Positions 43,058 to 53,744 of a stretch of DNA of 64,000 bases are shown one piece after another; position 1 is the stretch's first letter; each line of letters starts with the position of its first letter. Made by a program: the position numbers and the translations under genes. The DNA comes from Cyanodermella asteris (taxonomy: Eukaryota; Ascomycota; Lecanoromycetes; Ostropales; Stictidaceae). The notes under the pieces were generated by a model. The model made no database searches, was not told where the DNA came from, and was given only the letters and a program-made list of their open reading frames with translations. The stretch lies in assembly GCA_900618795.1 (NCBI GenBank), contig UYJD01000012.1, positions 398,855 to 462,854 of the forward strand, read 5' to 3'.

Positions 43058-45106
43058 TCAGTCTATCTCCATAATCTCAACTCCGCCGACAATCTGCTGT
43101 TGTACGAGTTTCCGATTTCGATCACGCAGACTTGTGTTGTACTTCTCCATCATCTCCTCCAACGCTTCCGCTAACCTTGTACATTGTTCAACGTATTTGC
43201 ACCACTTGTCGTACGTGGTGCGAAGCTTTTTCCTCTTGTCGCCGGTCATCCTGTCAATCAGGCGCTTCCAATCCTGGGATTGATACGTCCGCAATCTTTC
43301 CCGTCGTACCATGGGCCGAGTATCGGCTTCCATCTGCCCGCGATAGAACTCCTCGTCATTCTTCGACCTTTTCATCTGCTCGAACAGGTCGCAGATGGCA
43401 GCAAGCTCTCCACTCGGGTTAAGCAGTGTAGACGCATCTTCCCATGTTGGCGACCAGTTAAGCTTCACAAGATCACGGTCGGCTTGACCTTCCGCCGGTC
43501 CCCATTCAGCCTGAAGACGAGAAGCAACCTCGGACGTGGCTGTTGTTGGCTTCCAGTGGATGTAGATCTCGAGGCTCTCGCCTGCCAGACGGACGGAAGT
43601 GACCTCGTCAACTGTCCAATCAAGCTCCTCGTCCGAGAAACACTCTGTAGGTGGCGGTGAGGCTGCGTCGTCGATCTCCATTGCGTCTTCCTGAAACACG
43701 GATGCAGCATCCAATTCGGCCATTGTCGGAGAGTGTTGGGCCCCTCCGTCGGCTCCAGAGGTTCGTGGTGCCTCCTGAGTGGTCACTGTCGGAGAGCATG
43801 CAATGTCCTCGCTAGCCGGTGCTCCTTGTTGGGTGGCCATAGCCGATGGAAAGAGTGGCCCGGCAGCCTCTGGCACTTCGAGGGCCCGTCCCTGAGTGGC
43901 CGTCGTCGGAGATTGTGGGGCCTCTCCGTCAGCTTCAGGGGTTTTTGGTACCTCTTGAGTGGTCGCATCTGGTCGGAGGGGTACCTCAGCGGCCTCCAGC
44001 GCCTCAAGGGCCTGTCCGTGAGTGGCCATTGCCGGAGGGTGCGGGGCCTCTCCGTCAGCTGAGGGGGCGCGGGTTGCATCCTCAGTGGTCGCTGTCGGAG
44101 AGCATGCAGTGCCATCGTCATCCGTGGCTGCCACTTGAGTGGTCGCGTCCGGCGGGAAGGGCACCTCAACAGCCTCCGGCACCTCAAGGGCCTGTCCGTG
44201 AGTGGTCATTGCCGGAGGTTGCGGGGCCTCTCCATCAGCTGAGGGAGTGCGTAGTGGCTCCTGAGTAATCGCCACAGGTAGCACGGACCCTTCATTGAGC
44301 TGGGCAGTGGCCTTCGCCGAGGCAGATGATGTGTCCTGGGCAGCTTCCGCGCTGCACCGTGTCTCGGGAGAAGTCAATGGAGGTGACGCGGCCCCTATAT
44401 ATGCCCCTTGAAGGTCACGTGCCTCCTCTTCACTCGCTGTCGTTGTGAAGGTTTGATCGGTCATTTGGGTCTGCCCGTGGCTTTCTGCCGGCTGAATGGC
44501 CGCCGACTCCGGCGAGGTGACCCAGTCGGTCGCTGCTGCGGCCTGGTCCGTAGCTGAGGCATCCACAGAGGGCGAGGCCCGATCGATTGCGTCAGACGGG
44601 GTGCGGACATGGTCGTCTTCGCTGTTGATATGCGTGGTCGAGGCTCGTGGCGCAACTGGAGCGGTGGCACTGGCGATTGGCGCCTCGTTCAATGTCGATG
44701 TCAGCGCCTGACTGCCCTGCTCATGCTCGCGCATCCGGGCACGCACGGCTCGGGTCTCGCGAGGAGCGACGGGCGCTTGCGCAGCTGGGGTTTGCCGACG
44801 AGCGACGGGCGCCTGCGCAGTTCGGGTCTGCCGACGAGCAACAGCCACACGCACAGCTCGGGTCTCGAGAGGAGCGACGGACGCCTGCGCAGCTGAGGTT
44901 TGCCGACGAGCGACGGACGCCTGCGCAGCTGAGGTTTGCCGACGAGCAACGGACGCCTGTGCAGCTCGGGTCTGCCGACGAGCAACGGCCGCACGCACAG
45001 CTCGGGTCTCGCGAGGAGCGACGGAATGCTGGCCGGTCTTCTGTGTGTTTGCTTGAGCTTGCTCTTGCTCCGCTGCAGCACGAGTCTGTCTGCGAGTGGC
45101 TGGCAT
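43058..45106 (-). CDS. Repeat-rich chromodomain-like protein, copy A
   Basis: A single exon of 682 aa starting MPATRRQTRAAAEQEQ. Residues 1-135 are 12-aa repeats of the type VARRQTSAAQAS. Residues 160-490 are degenerate repeats rich in Ala, Thr and Pro (THGQALEVPEA). The C-terminal ~190 residues contain a chromodomain-like pattern: WTVDEVTSVRLAGESLEIYI, then HWK and, after an insert of about 25 residues, SPTWEDASTL. It is followed by basic helices and ends EIMEID. Chromodomains read methylated histone tails, but the aromatic cage is not certain here. Copy B at 47365 shares the tail and promoter. The start is placed at the ATG that matches copy B. Confidence 0.75.
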   Translation of the reverse strand: MPATRRQTRAAAEQEQAQANTQKTGQHSVAPRETRAVRAAVARRQTRAAQASVARRQTSAAQASVARRQTSAAQASVAPLETRAVRVAVARRQTRTAQAPVARRQTPAAQAPVAPRETRAVRARMREHEQGSQALTSTLNEAPIASATAPVAPRASTTHINSEDDHVRTPSDAIDRASPSVDASATDQAAAATDWVTSPESAAIQPAESHGQTQMTDQTFTTTASEEEARDLQGAYIGAASPPLTSPETRCSAEAAQDTSSASAKATAQLNEGSVLPVAITQEPLRTPSADGEAPQPPAMTTHGQALEVPEAVEVPFPPDATTQVAATDDDGTACSPTATTEDATRAPSADGEAPHPPAMATHGQALEALEAAEVPLRPDATTQEVPKTPEADGEAPQSPTTATQGRALEVPEAAGPLFPSAMATQQGAPASEDIACSPTVTTQEAPRTSGADGGAQHSPTMAELDAASVFQEDAMEIDDAASPPPTECFSDEELDWTVDEVTSVRLAGESLEIYIHWKPTTATSEVASRLQAEWGPAEGQADRDLVKLNWSPTWEDASTLLNPSGELAAICDLFEQMKRSKNDEEFYRGQMEADTRPMVRRERLRTYQSQDWKRLIDRMTGDKRKKLRTTYDKWCKYVEQCTRLAEALEEMMEKYNTSLRDRNRKLVQQQIVGGVEIMEID

Positions 45107-47364
45107 GATGCTGGAGTGCTGAAGTAGTGGAGTGCAGTTATGCTGGTGCTGAGTTCGTGGTAGAACGGTGGGTGAGAGGTGCAGAGGGGGAAGCAAGGAG
45201 ACCAAGAGTCGGAAGGGGACGAGCCGACATAAGTACCCCTCGCGGCCGGAGATTTGGTCGCGCGGCCGGTCGGACTGCTGAACTGGCTGTCAATGGTGGA
45301 GCCACGGACGTGGTCAGGGCTTGCATGATTCCGGCCGAAGCCAGTAGAAGACGAAGTCGTGCATCGAGCTGCAGTGGCTTGGCCACGGAGAGATTGCGCC
45401 ACGTGACAGGACGCGGTAGCTCAAGCATAGGGTGGCAGAGCCAAAGAGGTCTCGGCAAGGCCACAACTTGCAACCGTTCAGTTGCTTGCGGACAAGTGGT
45501 GCATTGATGTGCTGGATATTGTCGGTTGCGATTTGGCCTGCCAACATCTTGAAGGCACCCATGCCATTTCTTGGCAGGACGGAACTGCTAGGCAATCAAT
45601 CAGTGATATTTATCAATCGAATCCCGAACGAAGATATGGTGAGTTGATACGACAGAGATAGTGTGGCGGAACCTGGTGGCTTGGGAATGACTGGTGGCGG
45701 ATCGAGACTAACAACTAAGTGGGATAATGACTTGCCAGTGGGAGAGATACACTTGCTTCTACACAACGAATATGTCCTTGCGAAGTGCAGAGACTTCATA
45801 AACTGTGACAGTCTTTATGGGGGAACAAAGTGGCAGCGGATAGTAAAAGGAGGACGCGATACTCCGGAAGAAAGAGATGTAGTAGCACGGCGGGCCGCTT
45901 TAGCTCGACGATGCCCCTGGCAGTGTGTTGCGAGACGTACGTCTTAGCAGGAACAACTGAAATTGGACAAGTTCGTTCTGCACTCTTCTGTCGTCCCCGT
46001 AAACGCCAAGAATGCCACAGGTCCATCATTTTACAGCAGTCTGATGTGTCGAGTCTTGCTTACCATCTTGTTGTTGATGCAAAATAAAACTTTCGTTCAA
46101 ATGGAGCAGCAGATAGATCAGAGAGGGACGCGATAGAAAATCGATTTTGAGCCTCCCTGGCTGTGTTGACTTTTTGGGAAAGGAATTGAACATTTACCTA
46201 ACAACTGCTTCGACGGTGCATAACGACAAATTCGACGAAGAGATCGGAGGGGCTTGATGAACATGTCTCAACATACCATGTAGGTGTTTTTTTGTTGCAA
46301 CATTGGCATGGAGACGTTCGATATATCACGTGACCATTATGGTGCGGGGCAGCCTAGCCATATGGCAACAAGACCGCACTGTGGCAGATGCGCACAGCAA
46401 CAGAACCGCATAGCAACACTGGACTGTACACTCCCACTTGTAAACGGCTGAGCTACGGGGGTCAGATAAACCCGTCTGTTTCTTGTACCAATATGTTCGC
46501 TTTTAGAGAGCCTGGTGCCGCGGCTGCTTTCTGGATCCAGATCTGAGCCGCGCGTCAATACTTACTTTGCCGGGTCGTCTGTCATAAACAACACGACTGT
46601 GGGTGCGACCAGCTCCTGTAGCGTCCAGCCTCTCTTGAACCACACACTGTGTCGCAAGGAATTTTGAGGTGAGGGATGCTTAACATCCGATAAATATGCG
46701 ATACAGACACTGCGTTCGATGTCCTCTAACAAAGGCTCGTAGTCGGTCCATCGGTGAGACAGGATTGCATACTTTGGGGGCTTCTTGGGGAATGCTTGAA
46801 TCTAAACTCGCGTGCGTACAGCAGTTGCGTTGTGTTGTGGCTGCTGTAGTCCTAGTGAGATCGTTTGTTGCTGCCTTAACGCTGATGTGCTGCGTCCAAT
46901 TGTTACTGGCACCATCGACTTTAACTTTATGCCTCCAGGTACTGACTGCGGTCGTAACCCTCATCGATAGGCTCGGTAAGACGCTCGGAATTCCTGTCGC
47001 AGCTCTCTTGCCGCCTTCGCCCAGGCGTAAGCCATGGCGCTTTCTTGCAGAAACATTGAAAACTGACCGTCGGCTTGCCTCTAGGTCATGGCTTTGATCT
47101 CGCTTGGTCAAGGAACTGTTACGGGTAGGGTCTACGTTGTAACAATACCCTAGTTTCGCAACGCTAACAATTCAAGGAGATTCCAGCCGGGAAGGCAGAA
47201 CGGAAACCCAATAAGACTTTCAAAGGACAAGCCGTTCCTATCCGAGTTGAGATTGAACACGGAGTAGCACATTTCTTGCCAGATTCGGCCAGATGTATGG
47301 ATTCCGGAGACCTGCAAATCTTAGAAGACGTGCGTAGACGTGCGAAGACGTGCGGTGAAATTTC
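45107..47364. other. 2.3-kb region without a supported gene
   Basis: The left end is the promoter of copy A, similar to that of copy B. The remainder holds overlapping frames on both strands near 46680-47110, without domain or splice support. It may contain decayed sequence between the two paralogues. Confidence 0.4.
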
Positions 47365-48486
47365 TCAATCTATCATTATATAATCAACTCCATTGGCCAT
47401 CTGTCGTCGGACGATCTGTTGACTTCGTTCTCTCTCGCCTTTGTTGTACTCCTTGATCAGCTTCTTCATCTCCAGCTTCTTTAGCCTTTGCACCTCGTCC
47501 ACTTTCGCCCTTTTCCACTGCTTAAACGCGGACCGGATGGTACTAAGCTTAACACTGGGGCAATTTAGCGTTGATATATCTTCCCATGTTGGCGACCGCT
47601 TAAGCCTCATAGTATTGCCGTCATATTCCAGCTCGGCCAAGCCCCACCATTCCTCAAGACGATGCCTGACCGAGTGTGTGACGATTATCGACTCCCAGTG
47701 GATGTAGACCTGGAGAGTTTCGTCCTTCCCTAGTCGGACGGCAGTTACCTTGTGAATCGTCCAACAGGGCCCTTCATCGTCTGAGTAGCTCTCTGTTGGT
47801 GCGGGAGAAGCTGCGTTATCGATATCCATTGCACCATCATAGATGATAGGTGCGACCTCCCGTCCCGGTAATTCTTCGATCGAGAGAGGCTGCTGGAGCT
47901 CGTTCAGGGTAGTCCCCGTTAGAGCGAGTTGGACGCTGGGTTCGAGTGCCTGGTCCTGAGCGTTTTTTACCGGAGAGCTCGAGGTGCTATCGCTGGTGGA
48001 TGCTGCCTCCTGAGTAGCCGGCGAAGGTAGCTCGACGCCAGCCCTCTGTGCCTGTGCCTGAGCGGCCATTGCCGGAGAGCTTGGTGTGCCTTCGACGGCT
48101 TCCCCATCACATGAAGTTTCGTGAATATTTGCCGGAAGAGGTGTAGCCTCTGAATCATCAGGTGCTTGCTCTTGGCTCACCGTGGGAGGTTCGGGGGCTC
48201 GATTAGCCGACCGGGTATCCTCTTCGCGCTCGGCCGTGTGCATGGCCGACGGGACTGCGAAACTGGTTGGTGCTGATGTCTGGACGGTAGTCGAGGCAGC
48301 AATGGAGGGCAAGCCCCGATCGCTCGCGCCAGAGGCAGAGCCACGGTCGGTCCCGCTGTTGACCTGCTGCGCTAGCATCTGGACACGCGTAGCTCCGGAC
48401 TGCCGACCAGCGACTGCCGCGTGCGCATGCGTCTGGACCCGCTGTGTACTAATCGCGTTGCGAAGCTGTCCACGAGTGACTGGCAT
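47365..48486 (-). CDS. Chromodomain-like protein, copy B
   Basis: A single exon of 373 aa starting MPVTRGQLRNAISTQR. It resembles copy A in its N-terminal motif, Ala/Ser-rich middle, acidic MDIDNAASPAPTES stretch and C-terminal domain: CWTIHKVTAVRLGKDETLQV, YIHWES, then SPTWEDISTL and a basic helix, ending YIMID. It lacks the 12-aa repeat expansion and part of the helical tail of copy A. The chromodomain-like reading is by pattern only. The copies are in tandem, same strand, about 2.3 kb apart. Confidence 0.72.
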   Translation of the reverse strand: MPVTRGQLRNAISTQRVQTHAHAAVAGRQSGATRVQMLAQQVNSGTDRGSASGASDRGLPSIAASTTVQTSAPTSFAVPSAMHTAEREEDTRSANRAPEPPTVSQEQAPDDSEATPLPANIHETSCDGEAVEGTPSSPAMAAQAQAQRAGVELPSPATQEAASTSDSTSSSPVKNAQDQALEPSVQLALTGTTLNELQQPLSIEELPGREVAPIIYDGAMDIDNAASPAPTESYSDDEGPCWTIHKVTAVRLGKDETLQVYIHWESIIVTHSVRHRLEEWWGLAELEYDGNTMRLKRSPTWEDISTLNCPSVKLSTIRSAFKQWKRAKVDEVQRLKKLEMKKLIKEYNKGERERSQQIVRRQMANGVDYIMID

Positions 48487-48610
48487 GATGCTGGAGTGCT
48501 GGTATGCTGTGCTGGTGCTGGTGCTGGTGCTGGCTTCGTTGCAGAATGGTGCAGAAGAGTTGCAGATGGGGAAGAAAGGAAGTCAAGAACACGGCGGTGG
48601 ATGAGTCGTC

Positions 48611-48618
48611 ATATATAG
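48611..48618 (-). promoter_or_regulatory. TATA-like element of copy B
   Basis: ATATATAG on the plus strand, read TATATAT on the minus, about 125 bp before the ATG. The corresponding place in copy A reads ACATAAGT. Confidence 0.35.
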
Positions 48619-48806
48619 TCCCTCTTGCCCAGAAGTCTGGCCGCACAACTGGTCACGCTGTTGGCAGGGGATCACAAAGCTAATCCGGTGCATGTACCTC
48701 GGCAACACTCACAAGATTACGGGGTCGTGCACGAAGATGTGGCGGATTGACTCGAGAGGTCATAGATGGCGACGAGGCAGTGAAGAAGAACCCCCCCCCC
48801 CCCCCC

Positions 48807-48831
48807 NNNNNNNNNNNNNNNNNNNNNNNNN
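48807..48831. other. Assembly gap (25 N) in a poly-C run
   Basis: 25 N flanked by 16 C on the left and 17 C on the right, so the true length of the C tract is unresolved. Confidence 0.99.
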
Positions 48832-49634
48832 CCCCCCCCCCCCCCCCCAATCCCCCCAGGGGGGATACAAGAGCTTGAGGGCGAATGGAGATCGGTCGAA
48901 GCAGCATCGGAGTACTCGGAAGTACGTTAAGGAGACCGTCAAAGCGGAACAAGGTGGGGTAGTAAACAGGAGATTGGTACGACATGCCAGCTCGAGGTGG
49001 GTCAGGAAGGTACTAGGCCAAATACAAAACATATCTAGTGTGTGTTGAGTCGAGAGCTGAACAAAGGTCGGGCATAAGGACGTTTTGCCGTTAGATACAC
49101 ACTTGGGGGACGAAAAAGATGGAGTTGGAGAGTAATAATGTGAGATCGACTGGAAAGATATAGTTCGTCTGATAAATTGCGAGTAAGGTTGTGAAGCAGA
49201 TGCATAATAGAACCGCACAGGTAGAGTGGAATGTAAGGAGCAGGAGTTTGATTGTAGCAGTATCATCAACAATGAGCTGAGAATAGATGGTCAGGCAGCG
49301 CTGACAGCTTCGACAGAAAAGTGAGGAGACAGGGGACAGAGCAGTCGGAAGTAGGACATGAGACGTGTTTTCAACCAGGAGAAATGTGGTATCCGAGTTG
49401 GATTCAAGACAGACGATGTTCGCTATGTCATCTGATCCAATCAGCCGGACTGATGACTTTGCGCAGCATCTAGACGACAAATCGGTCACCAGTTTTGCAA
49501 GGAGATACAGTTTTGTGCGAATCACGCAAGATACATCTAGGGTGCAAAAAGAGTGGCCGCACGTGACTAGGCTATGTTCTGTCAGCTTTGTCCTCGTTCT
49601 CACCTACACATCCTTTTCCGCCATATACTCAGCG

Positions 49635-52600
49635 ATGGCTTCTCCGAGTGTCGATATTCCGCTCGAACTGTGGGAAATAATACAAAGATACTGGGATGAT
49701 CATCCGCAAGAGCGTCCCCCAACAGACCGCCCGGTGTTAATTGATCTCTCGGCTCCCTATGTCCAGGTTCCGCGTGCAGCGAAAAGTCCTACAAGTCCAC
49801 CACCGCGGAAACAAATACATTTGATCCAATACTCCCCGAGAGGAGTGGATGAGCCGCACCGTGAGATTGATCTTGTTGATCTTCCTGAACCATCAAAACT
49901 CATCGACTCTTCTATCACCACAGAAGGGTTTCTACTTCTCCGTGTCAAGGGCTATGAACAGCCTGGGCACAGCCCACATGCGCAACTTTTTACCGGCTGC
50001 ACCCAGAGCCAGACCTGTACCGTCGCAAAAGACTGCTTCCGTATCTTTTACAAGGACGTCATTCACCATGGGCAACCCGACCACCCTTACCGGCCTCCAG
50101 AATGTTACGAGCGGAATTCACACATCACAAAAGACAATGCCGAGGAATGGCTAAACAGCCTCAGCGGCAAGTGGACTGGCACTTACACGAACGTGGACCT
50201 GCGGGTAGATAGTTTGCAGGACAGGGAGGCGCTTGGAATCCAGACCCCGCCTCTCTGTCCCGGTGATCGACTGCTAGGAACGAGAAAACACTGCCCCGGT
50301 ATTCAGAGTCCGTTCTTGTATATGTCTGGCGTTGACTCAATTACGACGCTCCACATGGAAGACTGTCATCTCTACTCATCTAACGTCGTCCTACTTGGAG
50401 CCCCGAAGGTCTGGGTGATCATACACCCAGAGTCAAAGAAAGCTCTCGAGGCCGCTATCAGGGTATATCTGAATCGGGAAGACTGGTGTTCGTCGTTCAT
50501 ACGCCACGAAAACCTATGGATTCCTCCACAGCTCCTCCGCAAATGGAGAATTGAATTTCAAATCGTCATTCAGAGGCCTGGAGATCTTATCATTACCGAT
50601 ATCAATGCCTATCACCAAGTACGCAATACTGGTAGTAACATTGCAGAAGCCGTGAATATCGCGCTTGACAACTACGATAACGTTAGGTCGGACTGGATCG
50701 ACTGTCCCAAGAGTTGTGGTAACCAAAGGTGCCAGATTCTATCAGAATACCTCGACAAGTCTGACGTTCGTCCATTTTTCACCAACGATCCTCGTTTAGG
50801 AGAAGATTCCGAGGCTTGGAAATCCGAGTCGTCATCCGAGCGCACCCCAAAGCCCGACACCTTTGGAGCTACCAAGGCTCGAAAAAACGGCGCAAAGAAT
50901 CTTCACCGAGGGACAAAGACACGACCAAAGCGTAAAGGTACGGCAAGGAAACCACTTCAACAAGCTCAGAGGGACCTTCAGTCGAAAATGCAAAAAGGCC
51001 TGCCTGACGCTGTAAACGACAAGCCTATAGCCGATACGGCAAACGATGGTGACACATCCACAGATGCCACAGATGCCACAGATGCTATAGATACCTCCAA
51101 AGGCGAAACGATCCGAGACACGAAAACCGATGCGACCGTCGAATCAGGGACTGAGGCGTCAAGCAATTCCGCTGGCGCGGAAAGCGGCTTTTTGGCCGAA
51201 CAGAAAAACGAGGCGTCCACAACTCTGACGTTACGGGAAGCCTCCATTTCGCATAACACGGAGTCGAACTCGTCAGATGAAGTGCCTGCTGGAGAGGGAA
51301 GTCTACCATCAGACATCGTCATCGCTCGTGCCGGAAGCGCCTCTACAGAGGCAGTGAACGGAACCAGCCCGCAAACGGATCCAATAGAGTTACGCGAATC
51401 GAACGCAGAAACAATGACAGACAGTCTCCGTGCAGACTCAGGCGTGGACAACTTTGCAGCGAGCGGCAGAAGATGGGAGGCTGAGCAAGAGCCGAAGATC
51501 AAGCAAAACGCCCATACCAAAATTCTTTCAAGCATCGCTGGGCTCAACCTTGCCTCCTGCTCGATAGGCGGCTGTGAACTGGGCTGGAATGACGTTATCC
51601 TACTCATGCCAGACACTTGGCTAAACAGCCAGCTTGTGTACGGTTTCGTCCGGCATTTCTTTCGCGATCGCAGCGACTGCTACATCCGAGACCCCCTTGA
51701 CAACCAGCGTCGGCCGTTCGGTGAACTGAGAAACTTGGACCTGGTCATATGCCCAGTCGTTGGCATCAGCCATTGGAGGTTACTTGTCGTCGATATCGCG
51801 AAAAAAACGGTCAGCTTTTGGGAAGACCGTGTTCCACAGAGCCGACTTGACCCAAGGTACTCACAAGCCAAGGAGCAACTTGACAAAATGTTTGAAGACC
51901 TTGGGGATGTCAAGACATGGCCTGTCACACCTTGCGACCTGACTTATGGCTCTCCCAACGGTAACGATTGTGGCGTTTGGACGATCGCGCGTGCCTGTGC
52001 CCTTGCTCACCGGGACCCATCGATGTTTGATAAAGTCAAGGGAAAGCAAATACGACAAGATCTCCTTTCCTACATACGCTCGTATAACGAACCAGCCTGG
52101 TCTAGTATGCGTAAGCGACCTGCTTCGGAAAGCAATGAAGACGAGAATGGGAAGAGATTGAAGCTAAATTTTGCGACTCAACCAGTCACAACAATTCCCG
52201 TTACCCGAGCTGATCAGCTTGTTCTTAGTATTGCCTGTGGTCAGCACCTGGTATTTTTACAATCATGGAGACGGAATCAAACCTTTCGTTATCACATAGA
52301 TAGCGAGCCCGATGCCATAAAGATCCTACAGCGCCACTTGAAATGCCGTCTCACGATTGATCACGCATCACTCGACGACCGTCTTTATGCCTACAACTTT
52401 TGCCGGGCTTATGACAAATATCAGCTATCAGGCGCAACCCAAGATCGTATAAAGACACGTCGGCAGCAGCAATCGGACGACGAAGCTAAGATCAAAGCTC
52501 TTTTCGAGGTCATGATCGGCTCACAAAATTCCGACGGCATTGACTACAGCGGCTTCGTTCAGCACGTTGAAAGCCTTCGAGATAGTGGCCGACAATGGCT

Positions 52601-52901
52601 AGATTTGGAGGACGCACGTCGTATCCACCCGACTCTGGTTCCAGTACGTGAAGTCCACCTAGTCGCTGGCAAGAGCTCCAAGAAGGTCAAATTCCAGAGT
52701 CCGGAGGAGTTAAAGAAAGCCCTCACACTCCTTGCCCTCCAGACACGACCCAATCTATATGAGTTCTTAACAGATCCTGCGAACCTAGCTGGACGTTGTC
52801 TTGAAGATACTCCATTAAAGCTGGACGTATGGGACCCTGACAAACTGCGCAATTTTGGGTTGGATGGGGATCTCCGCGAGCTGTTTCAGTATGACGAGTA
52901 G
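49635..52901 (+). CDS. JmjC domain fused to Ulp1-type cysteine protease
   Basis: A single exon of 1088 aa from ATG MASPSVDIPLELWE. Residues ~200-345 form a JmjC-type cupin with the iron triad intact: His240 and Glu242 in TTLHMEDCH and His327 in NAYHQVRN. GAPKVWVII and RPGDLIIT lie between them. A basic linker and a 250-residue Ser/Thr/Asp-rich spacer follow. Residues ~640-800 form a C48/Ulp1-like protease: TWLNSQLVYGF, His713 in ISHWRLLVVD, Asp731 in FWEDR and Cys779 in GNDCGVW; the usual Gln six residues before the Cys is Ser. The last 280 residues are helical and unknown. One protein may thus hydroxylate or demethylate chromatin and remove SUMO or a related modifier. Confidence 0.85.
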   Translation: MASPSVDIPLELWEIIQRYWDDHPQERPPTDRPVLIDLSAPYVQVPRAAKSPTSPPPRKQIHLIQYSPRGVDEPHREIDLVDLPEPSKLIDSSITTEGFLLLRVKGYEQPGHSPHAQLFTGCTQSQTCTVAKDCFRIFYKDVIHHGQPDHPYRPPECYERNSHITKDNAEEWLNSLSGKWTGTYTNVDLRVDSLQDREALGIQTPPLCPGDRLLGTRKHCPGIQSPFLYMSGVDSITTLHMEDCHLYSSNVVLLGAPKVWVIIHPESKKALEAAIRVYLNREDWCSSFIRHENLWIPPQLLRKWRIEFQIVIQRPGDLIITDINAYHQVRNTGSNIAEAVNIALDNYDNVRSDWIDCPKSCGNQRCQILSEYLDKSDVRPFFTNDPRLGEDSEAWKSESSSERTPKPDTFGATKARKNGAKNLHRGTKTRPKRKGTARKPLQQAQRDLQSKMQKGLPDAVNDKPIADTANDGDTSTDATDATDAIDTSKGETIRDTKTDATVESGTEASSNSAGAESGFLAEQKNEASTTLTLREASISHNTESNSSDEVPAGEGSLPSDIVIARAGSASTEAVNGTSPQTDPIELRESNAETMTDSLRADSGVDNFAASGRRWEAEQEPKIKQNAHTKILSSIAGLNLASCSIGGCELGWNDVILLMPDTWLNSQLVYGFVRHFFRDRSDCYIRDPLDNQRRPFGELRNLDLVICPVVGISHWRLLVVDIAKKTVSFWEDRVPQSRLDPRYSQAKEQLDKMFEDLGDVKTWPVTPCDLTYGSPNGNDCGVWTIARACALAHRDPSMFDKVKGKQIRQDLLSYIRSYNEPAWSSMRKRPASESNEDENGKRLKLNFATQPVTTIPVTRADQLVLSIACGQHLVFLQSWRRNQTFRYHIDSEPDAIKILQRHLKCRLTIDHASLDDRLYAYNFCRAYDKYQLSGATQDRIKTRRQQQSDDEAKIKALFEVMIGSQNSDGIDYSGFVQHVESLRDSGRQWLDLEDARRIHPTLVPVREVHLVAGKSSKKVKFQSPEELKKALTLLALQTRPNLYEFLTDPANLAGRCLEDTPLKLDVWDPDKLRNFGLDGDLRELFQYDE

Positions 52902-52946
52902 TATAGTACAATGTTCTAAATCAAATCCTCTCTCGCTCAGAGTCCT

Positions 52947-53744
52947 TCAGTGCTCCCAGCCAAACACCGACCTTGACTCTGTGTTGATCTCTGCGACTCT
53001 GCCGTACAATATTGACATTCGCTTTCCTAACTCTGTGACTTGTTGCCCCAGTGTCGAGATCTCAATTTCAAATTTCTGTAGACGGTGGTCCTCGTTGGCT
53101 CCCTGTTGATACGCTCCTGTTCCAGAGCTATCGCACGCCGCTAAGGCTACATATATAAATTCTCGCCGACAACTATGGGCCGTTATGAGGTGCTCCGTGA
53201 ACAAGTCAAGCCGTACGTGCTCCTCGAAACTAAGTCCGCAACCAGGCAAACCGTGTTCGTTTATGAGATGGGATAGCTTCAGTTCCCAGGAGACTGAGGA
53301 TGTATTGAACTGGACGCCACACAGCACACATAGCTCACGATCGGGAATAAGCTTTGCTTCCCACTCCGGGCTCAGCAATATGCTGTCGCAAGGGATGTAG
53401 GCTCGGTTGACGTCCAAGATCCCACCACACGACCAGAAATTGTCTCGACCTTGCCCAGATCCCTTGGATCTTGTGGTTTGGTGGTGGTGGTTGAGTTCTT
53501 TGTGAGGCCACTTCTTCTTAGTCGCTTCGTTCTCGGGGCTATTGCGATCCACACGATTCTTCGCCTTCTGGACAATGCTTGGCGACCGCCGGCTTGCTGA
53601 ATGATAGACAGGCGGTGACCGTTCCCTGCGATTGTGAACGGCTGCAAGCCAATGATCTCTTCTCCGCCAGGAGGCTGGAGGCACCAAAGCTGGCCCTTGC
53701 AAATGTCGGCCCGGTGATGGATGACCTTGATCAGGCAACCTCAT
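52947..53744 (-). CDS. C2H2-like zinc-finger protein, unknown
   Basis: 265 aa by the only ATG of the frame. The middle has two paired Cys/His groups (ELCVLCGVQF..HLINEH and GCGLSFEEH..HLITAHSC) resembling C2H2 fingers, followed by a helical tail (FEIEISTLGQQVTELGKRMS). The first ~60 residues are Arg/Pro-rich and overlap remnants on the other strand, so the true start may lie in an undetected first exon. Tail-to-tail with the JmjC-Ulp1 gene, 45 bp apart. Confidence 0.5.
   Translation of the reverse strand: MRLPDQGHPSPGRHLQGPALVPPASWRRRDHWLAAVHNRRERSPPVYHSASRRSPSIVQKAKNRVDRNSPENEATKKKWPHKELNHHHQTTRSKGSGQGRDNFWSCGGILDVNRAYIPCDSILLSPEWEAKLIPDRELCVLCGVQFNTSSVSWELKLSHLINEHGLPGCGLSFEEHVRLDLFTEHLITAHSCRREFIYVALAACDSSGTGAYQQGANEDHRLQKFEIEISTLGQQVTELGKRMSILYGRVAEINTESRSVFGWEH

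Larger units (their letters stand above)
48487..49634. other. Promoters, poly-C tract and assembly gap
   Basis: Head-to-head promoter region of copy B and the JmjC-Ulp1 gene. It includes a TATATAG at 48612-48618 for copy B and the poly-C/N gap. An open frame continues upstream of 49635, but from a non-ATG start. Confidence 0.5.

Noticed and set aside
44701-45402. 233-codon minus frame and several plus frames over the repeats of copy A
   Set aside because: Shadows of the 36-nt coding repeat; copy B supports only the chosen frame.
46680-47111. Overlapping 130-143-codon frames on both strands
   Set aside because: Neither shows a domain, splice signals or convincing composition.
48680-49272. 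Frames crossing the N gap
   Set aside because: They run through unknown bases and poly-C, so their openness means nothing.
49365-49634. N-terminal extension of the JmjC-Ulp1 frame
   Set aside because: It starts at a GTG and shows no conserved content; the ATG at 49635 in a good context is preferred.
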